Positions 17,214 through 26,615 of a stretch of DNA of 42,139 nucleotides are shown here, piece by piece. The notes beneath the pieces are model-generated. The model was not told the origin of the DNA, did not search any database, and saw only the letters and a list, made by a program, of their open reading frames with translations. Each line of letters opens with the position of its first letter. Positions within the stretch are counted from its first letter, which is position 1. Source of the DNA: Acidobacteriota bacterium (lineage in GTDB: Bacteria > Acidobacteriota > Blastocatellia > RBC074); NCBI GenBank assembly GCA_018268995.1, contig JAFDVL010000016.1, positions 1-42,139 of the forward strand, given 5' to 3'. Position numbers and translations under genes: made by a program.

Positions 17214-17217
17214 TTAA
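17037..17217. repeat. Inverted 21-base arms enclosing 139 bp
   Basis: Left arm 17037-17057 and right arm 17197-17217 are reverse complements with one mismatch; the shared core is CAGTATTGAGTTGG preceded by TTAACC/T. Imperfect similarity continues on both sides. The right arm covers the stop codon of the DUF1501 gene. The enclosed 139 bp are AT-rich and non-coding. This is the layout of a MITE-like element or a remnant of an insertion, though no target duplication was identified. Confidence 0.75.
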
Positions 17218-18677
17218 GTTAATATTTTCTCGACGATCTCGCCATGCACATCGGTCAGGCGGAAATGCCGTCCCTGAAACTTGTACGTCAAGCGCTTATG
17301 ATCAATGCCGAGCAGGTGCAGGATTGTCGCTTGCAGGTCGTACACATCCACCGGATCGCTGACGATGTTGTAGCTGTAATCATCCGTTTCGCCCAAGCTA
17401 AAACCTTTCTTGACGCCGCCGCCTGCCATCCACATTGCAAAGTTGCGTCCGTGATGATCGCGTCCGTAATTTGTGTCCATCAGCTTGCCCTGGCAATAGA
17501 CGGTGCGTCCGAATTCCCCGCCCCACACGACTAAGGTATCGTCCAGCAAGCCGCGCTGCTTCAAATCCATAATCAAGGCTGCCGTCGGTTGATCGGTGCC
17601 GCGACATTGCAACGTCAGATCGCGCGGCAAATCGTTGTGCTGATCCCATCCGCGATGGTAAAGCTGAATGAAGCGCACGCCGCGTTCGGCGAGTCGTCGC
17701 GCGAGCAGACAATTCGCGGCATACGTGCCGGGCTTGCGGGCTTCGGGGCCGTACATTTCAAAGGTCTTTTCCGGCTCCTTCGACAAATCCATCAAATCGG
17801 GCACGCTGGATTGCATGCGATAGGCCATTTCGTATTGCGAAATGCGCGTTTCAATTTCCGGATCGCCGTAGGCTTCGGACTTCATCTTGTTCAGCTTAAC
17901 GACCGCATCCAGCATTTGCCTTCGCGTGGTTTGATCTACGCCGGGCGGATTATTTAGATACAGCACAGGCGTTGCCCCGCCGCGCAGGCGCACGCCCTGA
18001 TAATTCGAGGGCAAAAAGCCGCTTGACCAGAGGCGCGAAAACAGCGGCTGATCGGTGTTGATCGCGTGCGCCGTCGAAAGCAACACGATGTACGCAGGCA
18101 GGTTTTGATTTTCGCTCCCCAAACCATAGCTGACCCACGCACCCATGCTCGGACGACCGGGTTGCTGAAAGCCGGTTTGGATAAACGTGATCGCCGGATC
18201 GTGATTGATCGCATCGGTATGAACCGTTTTGATGACGGTGATGTCATCCACAACTTTTGCGGTATAAGGCAAAAGCTCACTGACCCAGGTTCCCGATTGT
18301 CCCTGCTGCGCAAATTTGAAGATGGATTTGACGCACGGAAACGAACTTTGTCCCGACGTCATCCCCGTGATGCGTTGCCCGTTGCGAACGGAATCCGGCA
18401 ACTCTGTCCCATGCAATTTTTCAAGCTGCGGTTTGTAATCAAACGTGTCGAGTTGCGATGGCCCACCCGATTGATGCAGGTAAATCACGCGCTTTACCTT
18501 GGGCGCAAAATGCGGCAGTCCGGTGATGCCACCCGTTTTTGCATCGCGGGGCGCATCCTGTGCATAGCCGTTGAGTTTCAGCAGGGAGGACAGCGCCGCC
18601 AGTCCGATGCCTTTTGCGCCAAGACCAAAAAGCTGGCGGCGCGTGATGTGCAATTTTTCTTCCTGATGGATATTCAT
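17214..18677 (-). CDS. DUF1501 family secreted protein
   Basis: A 487-residue member of DUF1501 (sulfatase-like alkaline-phosphatase fold). The N-terminus has a twin-arginine signal, [20 protein letters not shown]. Typical family segments follow: [56 protein letters not shown], and [14 protein letters not shown] with [20 protein letters not shown]. In Planctomycetes and Acidobacteria these genes usually adjoin a DUF1549/DUF1553 cytochrome-type partner; none is present here. Instead the penicillin acylase gene ends 13 bases upstream on the same strand. The molecular activity of the family is not settled. The stop codon lies within an inverted repeat arm. Confidence 0.93.
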   Translation of the reverse strand: MNIHQEEKLHITRRQLFGLGAKGIGLAALSSLLKLNGYAQDAPRDAKTGGITGLPHFAPKVKRVIYLHQSGGPSQLDTFDYKPQLEKLHGTELPDSVRNGQRITGMTSGQSSFPCVKSIFKFAQQGQSGTWVSELLPYTAKVVDDITVIKTVHTDAINHDPAITFIQTGFQQPGRPSMGAWVSYGLGSENQNLPAYIVLLSTAHAINTDQPLFSRLWSSGFLPSNYQGVRLRGGATPVLYLNNPPGVDQTTRRQMLDAVVKLNKMKSEAYGDPEIETRISQYEMAYRMQSSVPDLMDLSKEPEKTFEMYGPEARKPGTYAANCLLARRLAERGVRFIQLYHRGWDQHNDLPRDLTLQCRGTDQPTAALIMDLKQRGLLDDTLVVWGGEFGRTVYCQGKLMDTNYGRDHHGRNFAMWMAGGGVKKGFSLGETDDYSYNIVSDPVDVYDLQATILHLLGIDHKRLTYKFQGRHFRLTDVHGEIVEKILT

Positions 18678-18690
18678 AAGCTTTCACTGT

Positions 18691-21114
18691 CTACGGGACT
18701 AAAGTCACCGTTTGCTTCGCGGCTTTCTGCACCGCTTCTTTGCTGAACGGGAATGTTCGGGGCGTCACATTGTACCAGTCCATCACCTGATCTTTGTAAT
18801 GCAAGCTCTTTGGATTCCCAGATTGTCCCGTTGAAATCGTGTGCTGGGTATTATCCAGATTTGACATATCCGCAATGAGACGCATTGAAACGCTTGGCCC
18901 AACGTTGACGGTCGCGCCAAGTCCGCCGCCGCCTGTGCCACGTTGCGGAATCGGATCAATTTTGAACTGTGCGCCGACCATCGGGGCAACCGTCAAGGGG
19001 TGATTGAATTTAATTTGTACCGCATTGCCAAACGTCCATTTTGATTCGTCGCTGCCCAATTGTTTGGTCAGATTTGCGCGTGCATCTCCCTCACAGGCGA
19101 CCAGCAAATCCTTCCACGAACTAAATTCTTTTGGTAGCCATTCTTTTGGCCACGAAGTGACAAGAAAATCAACGAACGAATCCCGATTGCCCCAGCGATA
19201 TTGCTTCGCGCGTTCCGCACCCAGCGCAGATGTGAGCACCCGATTGACAAAGGCCTGGCGGATTTCGCTCACCAGCAAAGCACCGCGCGAATCAGGAACA
19301 GCACGACCATCCCACTCAGCCAGCACATTCATTGCACTCCCAAGCGTGGCGGCCTCAGTGCCACTGCCTTTTGAGGCCACTTGCTTATCGCTGAAAAGCT
19401 TTTGCACCGCATCCGCAAAGGATTTGCCGCCGATGGCAAACTCATCGCCCTGAATCGCGCGAAAATCATCCATCGTGAATTTCTTATTTTGGCGGAGCAG
19501 GTCGTGAATGCGTTTCTGACGATACGGGCTCGCCCACGAATGCGAAATGAAGTGAGGATAATCTTTGCCGACGATGCGTGCATTGGCCGTGGCGATGTAC
19601 CCGGACGGCGGATCAAACAAGTGCGGCAATTTCTCAAACGGGATAAAGCCCGTCCATTCTCCGGCATCTGTCGAACCATCATACGGCACGCTGCCATCGC
19701 CGCTCTTGCGTATCGGAATATAGCGCGCACCGTAATACCCAATGTGTCCATCTACGTCTGCATAAACGTGATTCTGCGGCGCACCCGCATAGGTTGAAAG
19801 CGCAGCACAAAACTCTTTCCAGTTGCGGGCGCGATTCAGCCGGTGAAAGCTGCCCGCCCAATCCAGCGTTGCATCCAGCGCCGTCCATTTCAGGGCGAAG
19901 CGTTCATTGTCTTTCTCCAACACGATAGGGCCATGCCGCGTGACGGTCACGTCCAGTTTGACGATTTCGGTTTCGGGTTTGGTCGGAGCGACGCGAACCT
20001 TAATTTCCTCGGTGCGAACTTCGGCTTCTTTCCAGCCCTGCGGCGTTTGATAACGCTTCGGATTCGCAGCATCAAATTTCTCTTTGTACAAATCCTGCAC
20101 ATCCGGCCCGATGTTCGTCATCCCCCACGCGATGCGGTCATTGTGGCCGATGATGACGCAATGAATGCCAGGAATCGAAACACCTGCCACCCGCACACCC
20201 GGCGCGCTCAGATTAATCAAATACCAGATCGGCGGAACCGTTAAGGCCAAGTGAGGATCACTGGAAAGCAAGGGTTTGCCGGTCGCACTTTTCTTGCCGC
20301 TGATCACCCAGTTGTTGCTGGCGGCCAGTTCCTCGGCGTGCAGCCCAACCCTTTCCAGCGAACTTTGCTTAATCGCTTCGTCGCGTTGGGCCAAAGCCAA
20401 TAATTCCGAACTGACTTTGATATTGCTGGCAACGGCCTTTTTTACTTTGGCTTTGACGTTATCGCTGCCCACCACAGGAGTATCTATCGTGGAGTATTCA
20501 GGGAAAAGTTGTTCATACTTTTCTTTTGGCAGATCGGCAAACGCGGCACGCATCACATCCAGTTGCCACGAAGTTGTCAGACTCTCGTGCATCATCAGGC
20601 CCAGCACCAAACTATCGGCAGGCAGCCACAGACGCGGCTTGTATTGCAGGATGCGAAATTCAATCGGCAAGGTCTTGTCATCGCACGACGCGATGTAGGC
20701 ATTAACGCCATTTGCATATGCGTCCAGCAATGTTTTCATCTCGCCTGTTAAGTTCGCCGCAGCCTGTTCTGACAACCGCGCAAAGCCATAAGTGCGTCGG
20801 CGCTTATCTTCTTCCAGCACGACTTTGCCAAAGATTTCTGCCATCTCGCCACGCGCGGTGCGACGCAATACATCCATCTGCCACAAACGATCACTGGCAG
20901 TAATGTAGCCTTGCGCAAAATACAAATCGTGATCGTTGGCGGCTTCGATGTAGGGGATGCCGCGTTCGTCCCGCTGCACAGTCACTTTGTCTTTCAGCCC
21001 TGCGACGCGCAACGTGTTGGCGGACTGTGCCAGTCCTGAACCGGATAAGAGTAAAACAAAACAAGCCGTGAGAATGAACGAAGAAAAGGTGAGAAGTCTG
21101 TCTGCCGATTTCAT
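18691..21114 (-). CDS. Penicillin acylase family Ntn-hydrolase
   Basis: An 807-residue precursor of an N-terminal-nucleophile hydrolase exported by a signal peptide (about 1-30). The alpha-chain region has RDERGIPYIEAANDHDLYFA and DRLWQMDVLRRTARGEMAEI. The catalytic Ser266 is in SNNWVISGKKSATGKPLLSS, where self-cleavage exposes the beta chain; SDPHLALTVPPIWYLINLSA follows. Asn in the NHVYADVDGHIGYYGAR region fits the oxyanion-hole element. The family cleaves amide bonds of penicillins, acyl-homoserine lactones or related N-acyl compounds in the periplasm. AAAAGGAG precedes ATG 21114 at good spacing. It probably heads a two-gene operon with DUF1501. Substrate not assignable. Confidence 0.95.
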   Translation of the reverse strand: MKSADRLLTFSSFILTACFVLLLSGSGLAQSANTLRVAGLKDKVTVQRDERGIPYIEAANDHDLYFAQGYITASDRLWQMDVLRRTARGEMAEIFGKVVLEEDKRRRTYGFARLSEQAAANLTGEMKTLLDAYANGVNAYIASCDDKTLPIEFRILQYKPRLWLPADSLVLGLMMHESLTTSWQLDVMRAAFADLPKEKYEQLFPEYSTIDTPVVGSDNVKAKVKKAVASNIKVSSELLALAQRDEAIKQSSLERVGLHAEELAASNNWVISGKKSATGKPLLSSDPHLALTVPPIWYLINLSAPGVRVAGVSIPGIHCVIIGHNDRIAWGMTNIGPDVQDLYKEKFDAANPKRYQTPQGWKEAEVRTEEIKVRVAPTKPETEIVKLDVTVTRHGPIVLEKDNERFALKWTALDATLDWAGSFHRLNRARNWKEFCAALSTYAGAPQNHVYADVDGHIGYYGARYIPIRKSGDGSVPYDGSTDAGEWTGFIPFEKLPHLFDPPSGYIATANARIVGKDYPHFISHSWASPYRQKRIHDLLRQNKKFTMDDFRAIQGDEFAIGGKSFADAVQKLFSDKQVASKGSGTEAATLGSAMNVLAEWDGRAVPDSRGALLVSEIRQAFVNRVLTSALGAERAKQYRWGNRDSFVDFLVTSWPKEWLPKEFSSWKDLLVACEGDARANLTKQLGSDESKWTFGNAVQIKFNHPLTVAPMVGAQFKIDPIPQRGTGGGGLGATVNVGPSVSMRLIADMSNLDNTQHTISTGQSGNPKSLHYKDQVMDWYNVTPRTFPFSKEAVQKAAKQTVTLVP

Positions 21115-21244
21115 GAAGAACGCTCCTTTTGCGTGAGTTGATGGAATTGATGCGCCCGAATGATAAGCATGGCGAAAGCGATTGTAAACGCCAGTGCCTG
21201 ACTCGATTAATCCGCGAGTGACAGGAATTCAGAGTGCCTCAGAA

Positions 21245-23005
21245 TCAGACCGTTTGCCCTTGCCGGATTTTGTCCATCCGCTTTGTTTGTATGACAAACT
21301 TTTGCGCCGTTTCTGATTGAAATAGCTCTCGTGTCTCGGTTTCAGCCTCCGTGACCGGTTCCAGCGCCAGATCCATATAAGCAAGACGGTTGGGGTCTTT
21401 CTTAAGCCGGAGGTAAATCAACCGCAAACGCAGATAAAGTGAAATCCACTGAAATTGTTTCCAGAGTATTTCACCAAAATACTTCGGATAAAACAGCAAC
21501 GGATTTTCCTGCGGCAAACCGGAGCGGCGGCTGCGACGATGTTTCATCCGCAGAAATCCGCCTTCCAGCGGGTGAATTTTTTCGATTCCGATACAGCCTT
21601 TGAACCAGGTGATAAAAAACATGGTTTTGCCCGGACTGGTGCCTGTGGCGATGGCACGGCGCAAGACTGTTTCAATGTGTTCGTCGGTGTAGTAGGTTTC
21701 CCAGGCTCGATGGTAGGTGGCTTCCCACTCCGCTTTCGTCATCTTGGCGTGCCCAGTCACAGCGTGGTTCAGATCGTATTTATTCAAATCCGCATCCATC
21801 GCGATGCCCGCTTCGTGCAGCCGCTTATGATCTTCGGAACCCGGCAAAGGCGTCAAATAAAAGAATTCGAGCAGGTCAACCGGCAACTCTTTTTTGATGA
21901 TTTCGATATCGCGAATGATGGATTCAGGCGTGTCATTCGGGAAGCCCAGAATGTAGCCGCAATACGTGACGATGCCAACCTTCTTCCACGCCAGCAACAT
22001 CTGACGATAATCCGTGATTCGATTCTGGCGTTTGCTGGCGCTCATCAGGTTTTCTGGATTGATGTTCTCCAAACCAATGAACACGCGTTTCACGCCCGCA
22101 CGTTTTGTTTTCTCAATAAAATTGGGGATTTTGTGGCAGAGCGTGTCCACCTGAATGATAAAGCTGATGTTCATCTTCTCGACTTCGCGCAGGTGAATCA
22201 GCTTGTCCAAAATCGCTTCCCAGTCTTTATTACGCGCGAAATTATCATCGGTGATAAAGAACGAATGCAGTCCCTGCGCGACGTTCGCCCGCACGATGCG
22301 TTCGATGTCATGAGGCGAACGACGACGCGACTTGCGCCCCTGCACATTGATGATCGTGCAGAACGAACAACTGAACGGGCAGCCGCGCCCGGCATCGAAG
22401 CTCGTCGTCGCTCCGGCGGTGAGATTGATCCGCTCTGCCGGAAGCAACGGTGTGGCGACGCCTTCAATATTCGGCAAATCGTCCATGTAGTTGTAAATCG
22501 GTTGCAGCCGATGATGAAACGCATCGCGCAACACATTGGCCATGCGCCCTTCCGCCTCGCCTGCAAACAACGAAACGCCGAGGTCTAAGGCTTTTTGCAC
22601 ATTCGGCTCACGTTCTTTCAGCATCGCCATCGTACCCGAAACGTGAAAGCCGCCGATGGCAACCTGAATCCCACGTTCACGCAATTGCGCTGCCAGATCA
22701 AGCGCGCGCGGAAACTGATTTGACTGCACTCCGACGAGCATGACCATCCCGCCATCTGCCTTTTCAATTTGCGCCGCAATTTTCGCAGGCTCAATATGCG
22801 TGTTCGTTTCGTCAAAAGCGTGGATGTCGAATTCCACATCTTCGCCCAAAACCTTTTGCGCAGCGCATTCCTGCGTCAAGCCGTACAGGACGGCGAGTGA
22901 GTTTGAGGGAATAGCAGAACGGAACCATTGGATCACATAGCCATCGTCGTCGTAGTGTGATGGCTTGATCAGCACGAGGCAGAAACGTTGCGTTTTTTCT
23001 GTCAT
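21245..23005 (-). CDS. B12-binding-domain radical SAM protein
   Basis: A 586-residue enzyme. Residues about 30-170 form a cobalamin-binding Rossmann domain (GGMVMLVGVQSNQFPRALDL, VAIGGFHVSG). The radical SAM core begins with Cys209, Cys213 and Cys216 (GRGCPFSCSFC), which hold the [4Fe-4S] cluster. Later segments are SFFITDDNFARNKDW, KRVFIGLENINPENL and EFFYLTPLPGSEDHKRL. The C-terminal 180 residues are basic and partly hydrophobic. Architecture is shared by methylases such as HpnR and by ring-forming enzymes, but no signature picks the substrate. It stands alone, with neighbours on the same strand 130 bp and 115 bp away. AAGGA precedes ATG 23005. Confidence 0.9.
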   Translation of the reverse strand: MTEKTQRFCLVLIKPSHYDDDGYVIQWFRSAIPSNSLAVLYGLTQECAAQKVLGEDVEFDIHAFDETNTHIEPAKIAAQIEKADGGMVMLVGVQSNQFPRALDLAAQLRERGIQVAIGGFHVSGTMAMLKEREPNVQKALDLGVSLFAGEAEGRMANVLRDAFHHRLQPIYNYMDDLPNIEGVATPLLPAERINLTAGATTSFDAGRGCPFSCSFCTIINVQGRKSRRRSPHDIERIVRANVAQGLHSFFITDDNFARNKDWEAILDKLIHLREVEKMNISFIIQVDTLCHKIPNFIEKTKRAGVKRVFIGLENINPENLMSASKRQNRITDYRQMLLAWKKVGIVTYCGYILGFPNDTPESIIRDIEIIKKELPVDLLEFFYLTPLPGSEDHKRLHEAGIAMDADLNKYDLNHAVTGHAKMTKAEWEATYHRAWETYYTDEHIETVLRRAIATGTSPGKTMFFITWFKGCIGIEKIHPLEGGFLRMKHRRSRRSGLPQENPLLFYPKYFGEILWKQFQWISLYLRLRLIYLRLKKDPNRLAYMDLALEPVTEAETETRELFQSETAQKFVIQTKRMDKIRQGQTV

Positions 23006-23120
23006 TTAATCCTTCGGTTGTTTCTGGGGCGATGAGGCTAACCATGAATCAGTCGCAAATTAATAGCTGCGCTGCTTACACGCGATTTCGGATTGTTCGG
23101 TTTCATCCACAATGGGGCGA

Positions 23121-23882
23121 TTATTCTTTGTATGACGCATCCGTGCGATCCAGTTTGCGCAACAAGGCGGGCCAGACTAAATCACCACCTAATCCTTTGG
23201 TCACTTGTGCGGATTGTGCCTGAATCCCCTTGAGAATCGGGTCTGCGATCCGCGTCAATTCCCCGCCCGCTTGTGCCATCACCTGAATTCGGCAGGCGGC
23301 TTCGAGGATGTACATTGCAAGAAAGGCTTCAGCCGCATTGCGCCCGACCGTCAGTAAGCCGTGATTGCGCAAAATCAAGGCACGATTCGTCCCCAGATCG
23401 GCCACCAGTCGCGGCTTTTCGTCTTCGTTCAGGGCAACGCCTTCATAGTCGTGATAGCCCAGCGAAGACAAGGGGAACAGCGAATGTTGTGAGATTGGAA
23501 GCAGCCCGTTTTTCTGCGCCGAAACCGCAACACCGTTTAGCGAATGAGTATGAAAAACACATTGAGCATCTTCGCGTGCTGCATGCACAGCGCTGTGGAT
23601 CGTGAAGCCAGCGGGGTTAATGAAATGCGGTGAATCCATCACTTTGTTGCCTTGCAGGTCAATCTTAACCAAGCTGGACGCAGTGATTTCTTCAAACAAA
23701 AAGCCGTAGGGGTTGATCAGAAAATGATGCTCTGGCCCTGGCACGCGCATCGAGATATGCGTAAAAACCAGATCATCCCATTTGTAGAGCGCTGTCAGGC
23801 GATACAACGCAGCAAGGTCTACGCGCGCTTGCCATTCTTCAGCCGAAACTTGTTCACGAACGGTTTTGGTTGCGGTGGTCAT
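23121..23882 (-). CDS. Class II aldolase/adducin family protein
   Basis: A 253-residue member of the class II aldolase/adducin fold. Metal-binding His residues appear in CVFHTHSLNGVAVSA (His111, His113) and LILRNHGLLTVG (about His176), with an upstream Glu in the FLFEEITASSLVKIDLQGN region. These enzymes are zinc-dependent aldolases, epimerases or decarboxylases acting on sugar phosphates or similar compounds. AAAGGA lies six bases before ATG 23882, and the longer form to 23924 is rejected because it translates into the repeat. The 146-bp nested palindrome at 23903 separates it from PhoD. Substrate unknown. Confidence 0.9.
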   Translation of the reverse strand: MTTATKTVREQVSAEEWQARVDLAALYRLTALYKWDDLVFTHISMRVPGPEHHFLINPYGFLFEEITASSLVKIDLQGNKVMDSPHFINPAGFTIHSAVHAAREDAQCVFHTHSLNGVAVSAQKNGLLPISQHSLFPLSSLGYHDYEGVALNEDEKPRLVADLGTNRALILRNHGLLTVGRNAAEAFLAMYILEAACRIQVMAQAGGELTRIADPILKGIQAQSAQVTKGLGGDLVWPALLRKLDRTDASYKE

Positions 23883-23902
23883 GGGGGTTCCTTTCAATTG
23901 AG

Positions 23903-24048
23903 AACCACGGAGCACTGAGATCACGGAGTTATTTAGACAGGATGGACAAGATTTTTGCAGGATTTACAAGAAAAGCCTGTCAATCTTGTAAGAAATCTTG
24001 TGAATCCTGTCTGGTCTTTCCTCTGTGTGCTCAGTGCCCTCCGTGGTT
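23903..24048. repeat. Nested imperfect palindrome with CACGGAG- and ACAGGAT-type words
   Basis: The outer arms begin and end with AACCACGGA / TCCGTGGTT (23903 and 24048) and continue through CACTGAG and its complement. Inside lies a second palindrome, GACAGGAT...ACAAG (23936-23970) with CTTGTA...ATCCTGTC (about 23985-24011). It fills the whole gap between the PhoD stop codon, which it overlaps by two bases, and the aldolase ribosome-binding site. Elements with these words are widespread in Planctomycetes-, Acidobacteria- and Chloroflexi-type genomes (general knowledge, no search done). Confidence 0.88.
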
Positions 24049-25579
24049 AATTCTTTGCAGGCAATTCAACACTATACAATTGCTTGCCTTCGAGATTGTG
24101 CAAGCTGACAGTCATCGCTTTTGTTTTACCGTTAACTTTGATCGCGCCGAAAAATTGAAAGCCATCTTTCGGTGAACGATTCGCTTTCATGCCTTTGGGA
24201 ATGCCGACGAATTTTACTTCTGGCCCGAAGGTATTGTCCATCTCGCCGGGGCCAAATGTGCCTGCGTTCAAGGGCCCGGCAACAAATTCCCAAAATGGTG
24301 TGAAGTCAGTAAATTGTGCCTTCGCTGGATCGTAGTAATGCGCAGCACAATAATGCACGTCAGCCGTAATCCAGACGACGTTTTTGATCTTGCGCTGTTT
24401 GATGAAGCGCAGTAATTCGGCCAATTCCAGTTCACGCCCCAGCGCAGGGCCATTGCCATTGGCGAAGGCTTCGTAATCCGTCCTGCCGTCTTTGACGACA
24501 ATGCCAATCGGCATATCGCTGGCGATGACTTTCCACGTGGCTTTTGAACTGAGCAGACGTTGCTTGATCCAATTGATTTGCGCGCTGCCAAAAAACTTTG
24601 TGTCGTCGTTTTGCGTGGGTTGATTGTTCGGCGTGTTACGTCCGCGATAGCTGCGCTCGTCCAGCATAATCACATCCACCAGCGGGCCGTAGTTATACGC
24701 ACGATAGACGCGCTCAGGATCAAGCGGATCAAAGCGCATCGGCATGTAATCCAGAAATGCCCGCCGCGCGCGTGCCGCCAGCAAATCAATGCTTTTCACT
24801 GTGTATTTGGGGTCATCCAAAATCTGCCCCGGATACCAGTTGTTGCGGACTTCGTGATCATCCCATTGCGCCAGCATCGGCACTTCGGCATTGAAGCGAC
24901 GGAAGTTTTCATCCAGCAGGTTGTAACGATGTGCGCCGCGAAATTCGTCTAATGTTTCGGCGACTTTGGACTTTTCCGGCGTCGTCAGATTCTTCCAAAT
25001 TGTGCCGTCATCCAGTTTCACTTCCGGCAAAATCACGCCATCGGCATAAATTGTATCGCCTGAATGAATGAAAAAATCCGGCTGCATGCGGTGCATCGCG
25101 TCATAAATTTTCATTCCGCCAAAGTCTGGATTGATGCCCCAGCCCTGCCCGCACACATCGCCGCCCCAGACGAATGAAACATCGCGCGGCTGCATTGGAG
25201 CGGTGCGAAACGAACCTGCCAAAGGTTCACTAAAAATTTTACGGTCGGTCAAATCCTGAAACGTTACGCGATAGAATATCTGTTGTCCCGCAGGCAATCC
25301 CTGCAAATCTATTCGCGCGGTAAAATCGCTGCTTTCGAGCGCCGCTGGGCCAATGATTTTTTGTGCATTGGTGAAAGATTCTGTCGTCGCATATTCCACC
25401 ATCATTCGTGCCGCGCGGTCGCATCGGCTCCAGATGATGGCGCTGTTGTTGGTGATGTCCCCGCTTTGCACGCCACCTGGAAGTTGCGGGCGAAGGCTGT
25501 CAGCCGTGATGATGGCGGGCGCGAGAACAAGCGCACCTGTGGCAGCCGTGGCCTGCGATAAAAACAAACGACGATTCAT
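24047..25579 (-). CDS. phoD: PhoD-family alkaline phosphatase, Tat-exported
   Basis: A 510-residue phosphodiesterase/phosphatase of the PhoD family. The N-terminus (MNRRLFLSQATAATGALVLA) is a twin-arginine signal. A fibronectin-like N-domain with PGGVQSGDITNNSAIIWSRC follows. The catalytic domain has FVWGGDVCGQGWGIN, DFFIHSGDTIYADG, LAQWDDHEVRNNWYPGQ and NVVWITADVHYCAAHYYDP, which carry the Fe/Ca ligands. AGGAG precedes ATG 25579; the upstream frame to 25723 would read through REPIN C. It probably releases phosphate from organic esters outside the cytoplasm when phosphate is scarce; no Pho-box was identified. Confidence 0.95.
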   Translation of the reverse strand: MNRRLFLSQATAATGALVLAPAIITADSLRPQLPGGVQSGDITNNSAIIWSRCDRAARMMVEYATTESFTNAQKIIGPAALESSDFTARIDLQGLPAGQQIFYRVTFQDLTDRKIFSEPLAGSFRTAPMQPRDVSFVWGGDVCGQGWGINPDFGGMKIYDAMHRMQPDFFIHSGDTIYADGVILPEVKLDDGTIWKNLTTPEKSKVAETLDEFRGAHRYNLLDENFRRFNAEVPMLAQWDDHEVRNNWYPGQILDDPKYTVKSIDLLAARARRAFLDYMPMRFDPLDPERVYRAYNYGPLVDVIMLDERSYRGRNTPNNQPTQNDDTKFFGSAQINWIKQRLLSSKATWKVIASDMPIGIVVKDGRTDYEAFANGNGPALGRELELAELLRFIKQRKIKNVVWITADVHYCAAHYYDPAKAQFTDFTPFWEFVAGPLNAGTFGPGEMDNTFGPEVKFVGIPKGMKANRSPKDGFQFFGAIKVNGKTKAMTVSLHNLEGKQLYSVELPAKN

Positions 25580-25617
25580 TGATGACTCCTGGAGTTTTAG
25601 AAAAATTCCTAACGTTA

Positions 25618-25785
25618 CGCGAAGCGCCTGGGAGCGCAGGCGTCTCGCCTGCTGTTTGCGAGCGAAGCGATGCAAACTTTCCGAGAAAGGAATCCGCTGA
25701 AGATGTAGCGCCTCCCTCGTCAAGTGCGAGCGGCGTTACACGCGCTCGCAGCAGGCGAGACGCCTGCGCTCCCAGGCGCTTCGCG
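25618..25785. repeat. REPIN-like element C with perfect 37-base arms
   Basis: Arms 25618-25654 and 25749-25785 are perfect 37-base reverse complements around a 94-base spacer, with a further imperfect GCGAGCG/CGCTCGC extension inside. Each arm contains its own hairpin GCAGGCG-TCT-CGCCTGC preceded by GGAG. The hairpin core differs from that of element A at one base. It lies between the divergent-looking ends of phoD (5' side) and rsmA (3' side), both on the minus strand. Confidence 0.95.
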
Positions 25786-25816
25786 GATTCGATGCAAAGA
25801 AGGTCCTTCTCACAAA

Positions 25817-26611
25817 TTATAATTGGTTTGCCAGCCTTGCCGTTTCTTCCAACGAAAGCGTTTCGGCACGTCGTTGCGGGTCGAGTTGTGCAGTTTCGAG
25901 CGCCACGCGTAAGGTTACTTCATCGCAGTTAAATTTGCCTTTGCTTGCCCGCAGATTATTCCAAATCGTTTTGCGTCGTTGCGCAAATAATGCCTTGAGC
26001 AATTCGATAAAGAAAGCCTCGTCGTGAACTTTTGCGGCGGGAACCTCGCGCAGACGCAATTGCACGATACTTGAATGAACTTTCGGAATCGGGCGAAACG
26101 CGCCGGGCGGCACATCGAAGAGTTTTTTCGCCTCGCAGTAAAATTGCACCAGCGCTGAAAAATAACCGTATTCCTTCCCGCCGGGCTTCGCCATAATTCG
26201 CTCCACGACTTCGCGTTGCAACATCAGCGTCATTTCACGAATACAGGCGCGATGCTCAATCAACCGCTGCAAAATCGGCGTCGAGACGTAATAAGGCAAG
26301 TTTGCGACAACGCGTGCAGCCGTGGCGGGTTGAATCAGTTCGCAGAAATTGACCTTCAGCGCATCGGCGACAACCAGACGAAAATTTGAATGCCCAGCAA
26401 AGCCTGCCGTTAATTCTGGAATCAGATCCTGATCCAGCTCAATCGCGACAACATTTGCTTCTGTCGCCACCAGCAATTCTGTCAGTGCGCCGTGTCCGGG
26501 GCCGATTTCGATGATGGTTTCGTTTGGCTGTGGCGCGACCGATGCCACAATGCGAGTGGGATAGTGAGCGCCAACCAGAAAGTTTTGCCCGAGGCTTTTT
26601 TTCGCCTGCAT
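25817..26611 (-). CDS. rsmA: 16S rRNA dimethyladenosine transferase RsmA (KsgA)
   Basis: A 264-residue enzyme that dimethylates the two adjacent adenosines in the 3'-terminal helix of 16S rRNA during 30S maturation. It begins [13 protein letters not shown], the family start. SAM motif I is [15 protein letters not shown] (34-48); the catalytic motif IV is [11 protein letters not shown] (104 on). The C-terminal part ([17 protein letters not shown]) carries the substrate-loading domain. I start at ATG 26611, six bases past the ribD stop; an alternative at 26650 would add residues that overlap ribD. It is probably co-transcribed with ribD and ftsY upstream. Confidence 0.95.
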   Translation of the reverse strand: MQAKKSLGQNFLVGAHYPTRIVASVAPQPNETIIEIGPGHGALTELLVATEANVVAIELDQDLIPELTAGFAGHSNFRLVVADALKVNFCELIQPATAARVVANLPYYVSTPILQRLIEHRACIREMTLMLQREVVERIMAKPGGKEYGYFSALVQFYCEAKKLFDVPPGAFRPIPKVHSSIVQLRLREVPAAKVHDEAFFIELLKALFAQRRKTIWNNLRASKGKFNCDEVTLRVALETAQLDPQRRAETLSLEETARLANQL

Positions 26612-26615
26612 CGGA

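Noticed and set aside
21455..22588. 377-codon open frame on the plus strand
   Set aside because: It lies wholly antisense to the radical SAM gene, which has intact motifs through the same region.
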